Source: CANHEE01 sp043777755
GTDB lineage: Bacteria > Bacteroidota > Bacteroidia > Chitinophagales > Saprospiraceae
Reading direction: 5' to 3'
DNA length: 64,000 nt
NCBI GenBank assembly: GCA_043777755.1
Contig: JAYWHK010000074.1
Location: 1 to 64,000 of the forward strand
Shown: in pieces, positions 25,500-34,329 of the stretch
How the letters are laid out: the number at the start of each line of letters is the position of its first letter
How positions within the stretch are numbered: the first letter of the stretch is position 1
The notes under the pieces: model-generated
The model's database searches: none
The model's input: only the letters and a program-made list of their open reading frames with translations
Told to the model about the DNA's origin: nothing
Program-made: the position numbers and the translations under genes

Positions 25500-28052
25500 C
25501 TACCGTTGAATCAACATTCGGCTACTTGTACTGTATTTTCCAGCACTGAATTTCATAATGTATAGACCATTGCTAAGATTGTAATTGCTAAGGTCAAAAG
25601 TTTCTTGGTGGTCGCCTTCTTGAAAAATTTGATATGCCAAGTTAGCTACTTTTTGCCCTTTGATGTCAAACAATTCTACCCGTACAGGCATTGACTCTGG
25701 CAAGAAAAACTCTACAGTTGTATTGGTATTGGCAACTGTCGGATAAATAGACAAGTTGTTGTTGGTCAAGAAGTTATCATCAACGCTAACACTTACTTTT
25801 TTGAAAATAGCACGGATTGTATCACTTGCTGTTAGCTTAAAGTAAGCTAAATTTTTGGTACTGTCTGTACTGAACTTTGATTTTGGCGCAAGCCATTTGT
25901 CAAAAGTATAAGATGTTCCATTATTGGTGGATAGACTTATTTTATTGTCAATGCCGCCATAATACATTCCCGACCAAGGGAATTGCGTAATCACTTGCGA
26001 ATTAAACTGAATCTCTTTGACTACTTGCGGCTGATCAACAGCCAGCGTCACTGGGTAAGGTCCCGTCAGTCCATAACAAGGTTTGATATTGGTTTGTACC
26101 GCATCGCAACGTCGGTCTATAAAACTACGCAGTCGCTTGACATTCGCTTCCCAACCAGTCATCGTTCCGCCCCAACGTGCGATTTGGCGAGGCATTTCTG
26201 GTTTAATAGTATTATAAACACTGTCAAAATATGTAAGCATATTCTTTTTTGAAAAAACAGTATTGAGCAAATCAATTTGTCGAGTGACGTAGTATTGATT
26301 AAAATCTTTATTTTTTCTGAGCTGATTCAGTACTTTTACATGTCCTTTTGGGTCAGAATTACCTTTCAGAATTTCGTGCTGACAAAGCGAAGCATTTGCA
26401 GAAGTATCTTTGATTCCTGTATAGTTGATATAAAAAGCAAATGTCGCATCATTATCCCAAAGCGTATAGCCCCATTTTTTATGTCCGCCAGCTGGGTCTA
26501 AACCACGCCACCAGCCCGTATTGTAATTTAACCAATCGGAACAAACAGTGAAGGTATTTACCAGCATATAATCCACCAAACTCTCTACATCATACTGAGC
26601 TTTGATGTTTTGATAGACAGAATCTTTCGTAACATCGCTTTTTAAGATATAATTGTACAAAACATTCCAATCAGACAATGCTTTTGGCCCGCCGTGTTCC
26701 GCCCAAGTACTGCCCCAAGTTTGGATATACTGAATATTGTATTTGTCCTGATTGTAATAATGTTTTGGATAATCGTGGTCATCAGGACGCTCTCTAATGT
26801 CATAAACGCCCCAATATTCTCCATTAAGGTAAACAATCGCTTTTTGAGCTGTGCGAACATCTAATTTCAGACCGCCACGTTTTGCCAAATTCTGAATATA
26901 GGCATCTCTCATGTGTGCGCTACCTTTATTTTGAGCATCTAAGTTTGCAGGATAATTGTCATCTCCAGCAGCACGAAGAATTACCTTTTGAAATTCTTCA
27001 CGAGTACTCAAGTCGAAGATTTTTTCACCAATGACATCATTGTAACCCATTTCGTCACGCATTTCAAAGTCAAGACTTCTGTGTTTGTTTTTCCAAGAAT
27101 CTTGTCCATGCGAATTGTACTCGCCGTAACCTTTTGAACCAGGTGTTTTGTCTTGTAAAAAATACTCAAAAGAACCCAGCGGCTTGTAAGAAGGTGGCGA
27201 ACCAGCACCAGTAGCCAAAAAAGTTAAGCTATCACCAGTGATAGAAAGGACTATCAAACTATGTGAAACTTTGACAAAATAGGTATTAAATTGAACAAAA
27301 CTTGGAAAAACCAAAGAATCTTTGCTAAAAGAACGGGCTTTTAATACTTTTACAGTATCTATCAAAATTGGATTTTTGTAGATTGGCGAAGTTGCTTTTG
27401 GTTCTTTCCCGTCCAAGGTGTAACGAATCACCAAACTTGTATCTGTTGTACTTAATTTGATAGTTTGATTTTTGTCATAAAAACCACCAGCAACATCTAC
27501 TTTTGGCTTTTCAGCAAAAGCTTTATAGAATTTTTTTACTTTATTGCTGTCGTTAGGCGAAGGAGCAATATTAATCATCCATTTTGAGCCACCGTCAGGG
27601 AATCTTGACCAAGATTGATGGTACATTGTTTCTGTAACAACGATGTCTTGAAGGACTTTTCCGTTTTTATCAGAAAGCACCAAACGCTCGTTGGTCTTTT
27701 TGGTTTGAGTCAGTTTGAAATTCGTATGATAATGCCCAGTTTTAGGGTCAGAAATATCACGAGAAGAACACCAAACACGCAAAAAACCTTTTGGAGCGAT
27801 AAAAGAAGAATCTTTGAACTGCCATTTTTTAGGTTTTGTGGCATTGTCGCTGAGGTAATAACCGCTAACATCAACCGTTTTTGCACTGGTATTGTACAAC
27901 TCAATCCAATCTTCTGTTCCACCAAAATTATCTAAAAATTGGTTGTAATTGGCAGCAGAATATTCGTTGATAACAACTTGTGCTATGTTTTTTTCCAATA
28001 AAAAAACATTTAAAAAAGAAAAAATTAGGTAAAAAATCTTTTTGTTCATCAT
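25500..28052 (-). CDS. CotH-kinase-like T9SS secreted protein with lamin-tail domain
   Basis: 850 residues. Signal peptide, then a lamin-tail-type domain (VVINEYSAANYNQF, EDWIELYN, YYLSDN; about 25-150), a chitobiase C-terminal-like segment (IRYTLDGKEPKATSPIY; about 210-240), and a CotH kinase-like domain (about 290-640: RSLDFEMRDEMG, MRDAYIQNLAKRGG, YLNGEYWGVYDIRERPDD, WGYTLWDNDATF). A T9SS sorting domain closes it (LSIYPTVANTNTTVEFFLPE onward). CotH-like proteins are atypical protein kinases of spore coats; in secreted Bacteroidota proteins their substrate is unknown. A minus-strand TACTTTTG box at 28088-28081 is a likely promoter. Confidence 0.88.
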   Translation of the reverse strand: MMNKKIFYLIFSFLNVFLLEKNIAQVVINEYSAANYNQFLDNFGGTEDWIELYNTSAKTVDVSGYYLSDNATKPKKWQFKDSSFIAPKGFLRVWCSSRDISDPKTGHYHTNFKLTQTKKTNERLVLSDKNGKVLQDIVVTETMYHQSWSRFPDGGSKWMINIAPSPNDSNKVKKFYKAFAEKPKVDVAGGFYDKNQTIKLSTTDTSLVIRYTLDGKEPKATSPIYKNPILIDTVKVLKARSFSKDSLVFPSFVQFNTYFVKVSHSLIVLSITGDSLTFLATGAGSPPSYKPLGSFEYFLQDKTPGSKGYGEYNSHGQDSWKNKHRSLDFEMRDEMGYNDVIGEKIFDLSTREEFQKVILRAAGDDNYPANLDAQNKGSAHMRDAYIQNLAKRGGLKLDVRTAQKAIVYLNGEYWGVYDIRERPDDHDYPKHYYNQDKYNIQYIQTWGSTWAEHGGPKALSDWNVLYNYILKSDVTKDSVYQNIKAQYDVESLVDYMLVNTFTVCSDWLNYNTGWWRGLDPAGGHKKWGYTLWDNDATFAFYINYTGIKDTSANASLCQHEILKGNSDPKGHVKVLNQLRKNKDFNQYYVTRQIDLLNTVFSKKNMLTYFDSVYNTIKPEMPRQIARWGGTMTGWEANVKRLRSFIDRRCDAVQTNIKPCYGLTGPYPVTLAVDQPQVVKEIQFNSQVITQFPWSGMYYGGIDNKISLSTNNGTSYTFDKWLAPKSKFSTDSTKNLAYFKLTASDTIRAIFKKVSVSVDDNFLTNNNLSIYPTVANTNTTVEFFLPESMPVRVELFDIKGQKVANLAYQIFQEGDHQETFDLSNYNLSNGLYIMKFSAGKYSTSSRMLIQR

Positions 28053-28080
28053 AAAATTTAGTTTTAGTAAAAAGCTGAAA

Positions 28081-28088
28081 CAAAAGTA
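28081..28088 (-). promoter_or_regulatory. Probable -7 box TACTTTTG of the CotH gene
   Basis: TAnnTTTG match 29 bases upstream of the ATG; -33 element not evident. Confidence 0.5.
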
Positions 28089-28181
28089 AATTAATAATTT
28101 ATTAAGAATGATGTTTTTAACAAAAAGGTTGGTTTCTTGAACCGTTTTTTAGATGAAGGTGGAAAAAAAAATTATATTTAT

Positions 28182-28227
28182 AAAAAAAGTTCTAAACTTT
28201 GCCATGGCAAAGTTTAGAACTTTTTTT
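28182..28227. terminator. Perfect 46-bp palindromic terminator after rplS
   Basis: Arms of 23 bases with no mismatch (AAAAAAAGTTCTAAACTTTG to its complement), ending in a T run on the minus strand. Confidence 0.85.
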
Positions 28228-28255
28228 ATATTAAAGATAAAATGATAAAATCATT

Positions 28256-28606
28256 TTATCTATCTCTTAATTCCTTGATACGAGCTTTCTTACCAACCAA
28301 ACCACGTAAGTAGAACAAACGAGCCTTGCGCACCTTACCACGTTTGTGGAGCATAATGCTGTCAATAAAAGGAGAAGCGAAAGGGAATATACGCTCAACA
28401 CCGATACTGTTAGAAATTTTACGAACAGTGAAAGTTTTACCTAAACCTTCGCCAGCGATTTGAATAACATCGCCTTTAAATGCTTGGATACGGGTCTTTT
28501 CACCTTCCTTGATTTGATAATTTACGGTAATGTTGTCACCTGCTTTGAACTTAGGAAAGTCAGGTTTTTTCAACATTTGCTCTTGCACAAATTTAATTGC
28601 GTCCAT
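28256..28606 (-). CDS. rplS: 50S ribosomal protein L19
   Basis: 116 residues. The L19 signature is clear: FKAGDNITVNYQIKEGEKTRIQ, FKGDVIQIAGEG, FTVRKISNSIGVERIFP, then KRGKVRKARLFYLRGLVGK. L19 sits at the 30S-50S interface. The gene stands alone, without the rpsP-rimM-trmD neighbours seen in many other bacteria. It has a strong promoter about 140 bases upstream and a perfect palindromic terminator. The long leader could hold a control element. Confidence 0.97.
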   Translation of the reverse strand: MDAIKFVQEQMLKKPDFPKFKAGDNITVNYQIKEGEKTRIQAFKGDVIQIAGEGLGKTFTVRKISNSIGVERIFPFASPFIDSIMLHKRGKVRKARLFYLRGLVGKKARIKELRDR

Positions 28607-28747
28607 TGTTGTATGAAAATTTAACTGAATTAAATAATTGAAAAGCGGTTGATAATCAAATAGTTATAGCGTTTTAAAACATTCCTAAGCGTCGCAAACA
28701 CTACTTTTAATGAGCTAAGTGATTTCTACATTTTCGTTTTCGAGGTG

Positions 28748-28779
28748 CAAAGGTACGTTTATTTTTATGATTAGTCAAA
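28748..28779 (-). promoter_or_regulatory. Promoter of rplS
   Basis: Minus strand: TTTG (28779-28776), 20-base spacer, TACCTTTG (28755-28748). Leader about 135 bases. Confidence 0.85.
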
Positions 28780-28867
28780 TTTTTATCGTTTTTTTTAGTT
28801 TATAATTGTAGTTGGCAAACCTAATAGTTTTTATTTAAAAAAACCACTCAAAAATAATCCTCTTTTC

Positions 28868-28898
28868 TTGTCACATTCAGCACAAAATACTATTTTTG
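28868..28898 (+). promoter_or_regulatory. Promoter driving the structured leader
   Basis: TTG at 28868-28870, 20-base spacer, TATTTTTG at 28891-28898. The predicted transcript starts about 28903 and runs through the stem-rich region into the terminator at 29128. Confidence 0.65.
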
Positions 28899-28970
28899 TA
28901 TTGCCTTAGTGTTTGCTGAGGTTTTTAGTTTAATTATTTGCGTTTCGCATTGTAACATACTGTTTGTTGT

Positions 28971-29111
28971 AGTACAAAATACTCCAATCTTTTAAACAAT
29001 CAACAACAGTAGCAACAGCGATGCGCCTGACTTTGCTATATCGTATCTCTACATATAGACAAGCGCAGGCGTTCGTTTGCTATTGTTGAGGTTATGGAGT
29101 AACCCTGTACT
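28971..29111 (+). promoter_or_regulatory. Structured RNA leader or small RNA, candidate attenuator
   Basis: Four nested stems can be written by eye. A: AGTACA 28971-28976 with 29106-29111, and TACTCCA 28980-28986 with 29095-29101. B: 29004-29015 with 29077-29088 (12 pairs, one G-U). C: GCGCCTG 29023-29029 with 29066-29072. D: CTATAT 29036-29041 with 29053-29058. AAGCGCAGG (29061-29069) can instead pair perfectly with CCTGCGCTT (29124-29132), which would break stem C and the terminator. I know no family with this shape. It could be a cis-regulatory leader of the next gene or a separate terminated RNA. Confidence 0.5.
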
Positions 29112-29127
29112 ATGCAAAAAGAACCTG

Positions 29128-29157
29128 CGCTTTTTATTTTTTGTAAAAAGCGTTTTT
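29128..29157 (+). terminator. Intrinsic terminator ending the structured leader
   Basis: CGCTTTTT (29128-29135), loop ATTTTTTGT, AAAAAGCG (29145-29152), then TTTTT. Thirty-seven bases before the coding start at 29194. Confidence 0.65.
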
Positions 29158-29193
29158 AACCATTATTTTTTAATTAAAACTACGTTTTTGCAC

Positions 29194-32100
29194 ATGAAGA
29201 AATTAATTTTCTTTTTATTATTACACTTATGCTTTACTATTCCTACTATAGTAGTGGCTCAAAACCTTTATCAATGTGGCATATACAAAAAAGCCACTGT
29301 ACCAGCGGAGCCTAAATTTATAGATAATTTTGGCAATTATTACAGCGAAGAAGAACTTTCGGCTAAAGTAACGTCATCGTCAAATACATTATCTACTAAC
29401 GATTGTACTCTAACAAAATTTGATATTTCCTTTGCTAGTGGAGCTTTTACTAAAGCCGAAGAACTAACAATTTGCAGTGTATTCAAATATCTTGAAGACA
29501 AGGTTGTATTGAATGTACCAAACGTTAAAGCCCGTATTGAGATAAAAAAAGCATATTTAGACGACGATGTACTTGGAAATGCATCATTGTACTATCCAAT
29601 TAATAATTGTGGCATCCAACAATCTACGATGCTTTTAACATTTCTTGGAAGTAAATTGTATGAGAAAAAAACTCTTGGCACAATTACTTTAAATTCATTA
29701 TTCGATGGCAAGTGGCACAATGACACGACTCCTTTGACTACAAATTGGCATGATTTATATTCACTTGTATTACATGAAGCATTGCATATTTTAGGATTTT
29801 CAACAGCAATTCATCCATTAAATTTACCTTCTACTGGAGTTCTTACAACTTGGGATAAGTTTTTATTCAATAAAAATTCCCAAAATAATCTATCTATACA
29901 ATCTTCTACAAAAGATTGCTGTACAAATCATCTGTTTAACCCAAAAGAAATAAATACAAATTTAAGTAATAATTGCCAATCTAATATTTGGTTCAAAGAT
30001 AAATCGGGTAACGAAATAGCCCCTATTAGTTGTCATGAAAATACAAATAATGGCTTATCTCATCTTGGCATAAAATGCGACCCTTCATCGCCACCTTTTG
30101 TAATGAATCCAATTTTGCCAAACAATACTAAAAGGAGAGTCTTGACTACCCAAGAGTCAAAAATAATTTGTGCACTTGGATATAAAACAACTTTAACCCC
30201 AACTTGTACTCCTTCTAATATAATAGCATTAGATGACTGCGACCCTACAATCTATACCTCGATTGCGCAAAAAGGAAGTTTAAACGTAGTTTTTAATGAT
30301 ATTTTTCCAACAAATTACAAATTAGAAATAGTGAGTTGGGATACTGATGGTTTAGAAAATGTTAGCATTACAACACCCAATTCTACTATCAGTTATACAA
30401 TTAAAAATAGAGGAGAGTGGTTTATCAATTATAAACTAACTAATCTTGATAACAATGAATGTGTTAATGCTAAACTTAAAATTGTTTGTATAGATAAAAA
30501 TTTGAGCTCATGTTGTTCTACCTCTAATTGCAATCTGACGTGTTTTGGTGATTTTGAAAATTTCACTAGCAGCTTTGAGGCTCGATATTATTTATCCAGT
30601 ACTAAAGATTTTTGTAATGAAAATCCTTTTATTATGCATAATACAGAGGGCGTAAATACCATTGATTTATTGACTTTGGGTACTAATTATATAGATTATT
30701 GTGATAAAGATAAAATAAAACAAAGTATTACCGCTCCTCAAAAAGACAAATATTTAGGTTTTTGGGCGGGTTATGATAAAAATAAAAAATTTTCTTCCGA
30801 AGGTTTTTATTTACCCTTATGTAGGGTTTTAAAAAAAGATACAAAAGTTAAGGTAGATTTTATTGCACGAGTAAACCCTGAATGTATAGCTCTTCTGCCC
30901 GAAATGTTATTCTCATTTGTAAGTAAGATTTATGGAAGCGGTGCGGGTAGTGTAGAACACGCTAAAATTGTAAAAACAGTACTTATTAAAAATAGTACAT
31001 TTGTCAATTTTTCTTTTGATTACACAGTAGGTGAAGATGTTGTAGCTTTATTAATTTCTGCCAATGCTCAAAAGTATGTTTATTTTAATATTGATGATAT
31101 TAAAATATCTGAATATGATGTAAATCTAAGTATTCAATCTAAAATATTGAGTAATTGTATAGATGATAATATTGAAATTGAATATTCTATATGCAGTACT
31201 AATAGTCAACAAGGAGATTTAGCTATTCAAGCTACTATTCCAAACGGTTATTCCGTAGCTGGTGGCTCTTTTAATCCACAAGGAGTATGGAACGTTCAGT
31301 TAAATAGTACTAATCAACCAAACCCATTTTGTGCTAAGGGTAAATTAATCCTTAAACCAATGAATACAGTTCCTAACGGAACTATTTTAAATATTAGTTT
31401 AAAAGCAACATCTTCTCAAAAATGTACTGTCATTATTGGAGGAGCAAATACAACTGATATAAAATTAGAGTCTTGTAAACCAGACTGTGCATGCTCTCCA
31501 ACTACAAGTTATACTATTGCTCCTGTTGCTGGACAATTAAATACATTACTATCTTCTACTGCAATTTTTAAATTAAATAATTCGTCTTTTTCTAATGCTA
31601 ATACTGGCTGTATTCTTGTTACAGGAAATTTGATAATAGATAAAAATTATAATTTTTCGAGTTGCAATTTCGTTATGGCAACTGGTTCAAAAATAGAAAT
31701 TGCTGCGGGCGTAAATGTTAACTTTGATAAGTGTAGATTCTACTCTTGCAACCAAATGTGGAAAGGCATTGAAGCTCTTGCCAGCAGTACTATCAGAATG
31801 ACCAATTGCCCACGAGTAGAAGATGCGCATTTTGCAATAAAATTAAACAATCAAGTTTCGGCAACCATTACCAATAATGTTTTTTCTAAGAACTATGTTG
31901 ATATTTATACTGATGGCAGCGTTAATGCTATTTCTTTGAAGAAATTTGAGGTATTATTTAATGTCCACAATGCACTAAACAATTCTTTAAAAGCTCCGTA
32001 TTCTGGGCAGCCTATTCCTTCAAAATGGACTACTACTTATGCAGCTTATTGGTTTAAAAGGACAAGCGTATTGCAAACACCTGTCAATATTGGAAGGTCA

Positions 32101-34275
32101 GCATTGCCAGGTACGGTCTATGCAAGTATTAATGGTGCTACGAATGGTATTATTGCTGAAAATACAAGCATTTTTACCCATGGTGTGGAGTTTAAAAACG
32201 TTTTGCCTACGGCTAATTATACAGTAGGGCAAGCGATACAAGGTTTTGCTGTTCATAGTTCGGCAACTTTGGCTGGAATTACTACTGATGTCGTAGGTAT
32301 GGGTACTGGTTATACCGCTTTTAACAATTGTACAAACGGGATTTATGCAAAAAACTCTTTATTAAATGTAAGGAATAATACGATGAATCCTGTAAGTAAT
32401 GCGATTAGTGGTGAGTTTTTAACAAGTACGGTCAATACTGATGGTACTATTAACATTGGAAATATCAATGATAATAGCATAAATTGCACAACACGGGGTA
32501 TTTATTTAAATCAAACACCAACTCAGTACATTTTAAATAATGATGTTACCTGTAGTTCCAAATCTCCTACAACAGCTTCTTGCATTTGGTTAAACAATTG
32601 CGGTGCAACATCTTCTTCCGAATTAGTCATTAGGGAAAATATACTACAAATGTCTAACATTGCTTATGGTATTCGTTTGGCTAATTGCAAAAATATTACC
32701 ATACACAATAACAAAGACATTACGATTAATAGTAGCCGCAAAGGAACAGGTTCAGTCAATACCCTTTTCACTGATGGTATCAATATCATTAATTCTGAGT
32801 CATGTAACATAGTAGCGAATAGAGTTGTGAAAGGATTGGGTACGCCCAATGACCCACTCAATACAGCGGAAACAGTTGGCTTATTTATGCAAAATGCTCC
32901 TAATAACCTTTATTGCTGTAATAGCACAGATGAATTGCATACAGGAATGGAAGTACGAGGTCTAAATGACATTACAGATGGCTTGATAGGTACTCTTTTT
33001 GGCAATCACGACAGAGGTCTTTGGCTGAGAAAAATCAATGCCAATGCGCCCAATCCACTTATAGGCGGACAAGGGCATAGAGGAAATGAATGGCTCGGAA
33101 ATAGTGCTACAAATGATGCGATTAATGATGATAATTTTATACAAGGCATTACTAAAAATCAAATTTTAGTAGAAACACCACAAGGAACGCCTTTATTCCC
33201 TTCCAAAATTAGTTTGCCCAATGTCCCAATAGGGACGGATTGGTTTCAAGAAGAAAAAGGTGCTTCTTTGAAATGTACTATCGCTTCTACTCATTGCATT
33301 TCAATGAAACCTACAACGAGTATTAATGCTTTAGACCAATTACTTTTCAAGGGATTAAGCAAGGACGAATTAAATCCAATTACTTCTTGGCAATTGCAAA
33401 AAAACTTGTACAAGAAACTACAAGTGCAACCTTCATTGGCTGAAAAAGACATAGATGCTCAAATATTTTTTGAGGAAGCAAAGAATAGCCCTATTGCTAC
33501 TTTTGTAGGGGTAGAAGAAAGTTTTGATTACATCAAATCCTATAAATCAGAAGAACAAAAAGCAATAGAAGTAACTATAGCGGCACAAAAAGAAAAATTG
33601 AGCAATATTCTTGATAAATTAGCGGAAGGCGAAGAAGTCCCTACATTGATAGAAGAAATAAGAAATTTGGAAGTAGCACTGGAACAAAGCTATAAGGCAT
33701 TGAACAATACTGCGCTACGGACAGAAAAAGAAAGCATGGAATCACTTTTGGCTTTGCAAGAACGCCTCAATCACATCACAGTAGAGCAAATTCATGAACA
33801 AAATCTTCTCGAAGTACAGAAAATACAAGTTGCTCAATTGCTTGCAGAAGACAAACAATTAGAGGAGAAAAGCATCTACATTTTAGAAAGTGTTGCCAAT
33901 CAATGCGATGCTGTGGGCGGTGAAGCTGTGCAAACTGCAAGGGCGATGCTAACTTGGCATAATGCTGATAAATATAGTTTTGAGAGAGAAACAAGTTGCA
34001 ATGAGGAAATTTTATTTAAGACCAAACGTAGTAATTATGAATCAGTTAAGATTTATCCTAACCCTACTGACGGTAATATTATTTTAGAAAAAAAGACAAA
34101 TGATATTGCCGAGCTTTCAATCTTTGATATGAATGGTCGTTTGGTAAAAAGTATGGTAATTCAGGAGCAAAAAACGCCAATCAATGTAAATTATTTGCAA
34201 AATGGGGTCTATTATTGCCGTTTAATTGAGAAAACAGGCGATGTTGTAAGTGTTAAAATATCAATAATTCGTTAA
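29194..34275 (+). CDS. Giant T9SS protein: metzincin-like domain, beta-helix, coiled coil
   Basis: 1693 residues from the ATG at 29194, which starts the signal peptide (KKLIFFLLLHLCF, ending IVVAQ). The longer open frame begins at a TTG inside the structured leader and is not credible. Domains in order: an N-terminal part with HEALHILGF at residues 194-202, the HExxHxxG of zinc metallopeptidases (the metzincin third ligand is not where expected); Cys-rich PKD/Ig-like parts (about 370-480); a jelly-roll-like domain (480-680); a DUF11-like part (680-780); a right-handed parallel beta-helix (about 820-1350) with many Asn and Thr ladder residues; a Glu/Lys coiled coil (about 1430-1600); and a T9SS type A sorting domain (KIYPNPTDGNIILEKKT). 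Probably a surface adhesin or depolymerase. Codon use looks AT-richer than its neighbours. Confidence 0.85.
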   Translation: MKKLIFFLLLHLCFTIPTIVVAQNLYQCGIYKKATVPAEPKFIDNFGNYYSEEELSAKVTSSSNTLSTNDCTLTKFDISFASGAFTKAEELTICSVFKYLEDKVVLNVPNVKARIEIKKAYLDDDVLGNASLYYPINNCGIQQSTMLLTFLGSKLYEKKTLGTITLNSLFDGKWHNDTTPLTTNWHDLYSLVLHEALHILGFSTAIHPLNLPSTGVLTTWDKFLFNKNSQNNLSIQSSTKDCCTNHLFNPKEINTNLSNNCQSNIWFKDKSGNEIAPISCHENTNNGLSHLGIKCDPSSPPFVMNPILPNNTKRRVLTTQESKIICALGYKTTLTPTCTPSNIIALDDCDPTIYTSIAQKGSLNVVFNDIFPTNYKLEIVSWDTDGLENVSITTPNSTISYTIKNRGEWFINYKLTNLDNNECVNAKLKIVCIDKNLSSCCSTSNCNLTCFGDFENFTSSFEARYYLSSTKDFCNENPFIMHNTEGVNTIDLLTLGTNYIDYCDKDKIKQSITAPQKDKYLGFWAGYDKNKKFSSEGFYLPLCRVLKKDTKVKVDFIARVNPECIALLPEMLFSFVSKIYGSGAGSVEHAKIVKTVLIKNSTFVNFSFDYTVGEDVVALLISANAQKYVYFNIDDIKISEYDVNLSIQSKILSNCIDDNIEIEYSICSTNSQQGDLAIQATIPNGYSVAGGSFNPQGVWNVQLNSTNQPNPFCAKGKLILKPMNTVPNGTILNISLKATSSQKCTVIIGGANTTDIKLESCKPDCACSPTTSYTIAPVAGQLNTLLSSTAIFKLNNSSFSNANTGCILVTGNLIIDKNYNFSSCNFVMATGSKIEIAAGVNVNFDKCRFYSCNQMWKGIEALASSTIRMTNCPRVEDAHFAIKLNNQVSATITNNVFSKNYVDIYTDGSVNAISLKKFEVLFNVHNALNNSLKAPYSGQPIPSKWTTTYAAYWFKRTSVLQTPVNIGRSALPGTVYASINGATNGIIAENTSIFTHGVEFKNVLPTANYTVGQAIQGFAVHSSATLAGITTDVVGMGTGYTAFNNCTNGIYAKNSLLNVRNNTMNPVSNAISGEFLTSTVNTDGTINIGNINDNSINCTTRGIYLNQTPTQYILNNDVTCSSKSPTTASCIWLNNCGATSSSELVIRENILQMSNIAYGIRLANCKNITIHNNKDITINSSRKGTGSVNTLFTDGINIINSESCNIVANRVVKGLGTPNDPLNTAETVGLFMQNAPNNLYCCNSTDELHTGMEVRGLNDITDGLIGTLFGNHDRGLWLRKINANAPNPLIGGQGHRGNEWLGNSATNDAINDDNFIQGITKNQILVETPQGTPLFPSKISLPNVPIGTDWFQEEKGASLKCTIASTHCISMKPTTSINALDQLLFKGLSKDELNPITSWQLQKNLYKKLQVQPSLAEKDIDAQIFFEEAKNSPIATFVGVEESFDYIKSYKSEEQKAIEVTIAAQKEKLSNILDKLAEGEEVPTLIEEIRNLEVALEQSYKALNNTALRTEKESMESLLALQERLNHITVEQIHEQNLLEVQKIQVAQLLAEDKQLEEKSIYILESVANQCDAVGGEAVQTARAMLTWHNADKYSFERETSCNEEILFKTKRSNYESVKIYPNPTDGNIILEKKTNDIAELSIFDMNGRLVKSMVIQEQKTPINVNYLQNGVYYCRLIEKTGDVVSVKISIIR

Positions 34276-34284
34276 TTTTATTAT

Positions 34285-34315
34285 AGTCCAAGTAGCCATT
34301 ATGGCTACTTGGACT
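34285..34315 (+). terminator. Intrinsic terminator
   Basis: AGTCCAAGTAGCC and GGCTACTTGGACT flank a five-base loop and are followed by a long T run, ten bases after the stop of the giant gene. It overlaps the spurious upstream start of the next frame. Confidence 0.85.
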
Positions 34316-34329
34316 TCTTTTTTTGTACT

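Noticed and set aside
29077..29193. N-terminal extension of the giant T9SS protein from a TTG
   Set aside because: The segment lies within stem B of the structured leader and crosses an intrinsic terminator; the ATG at 29194 gives a perfect signal peptide.
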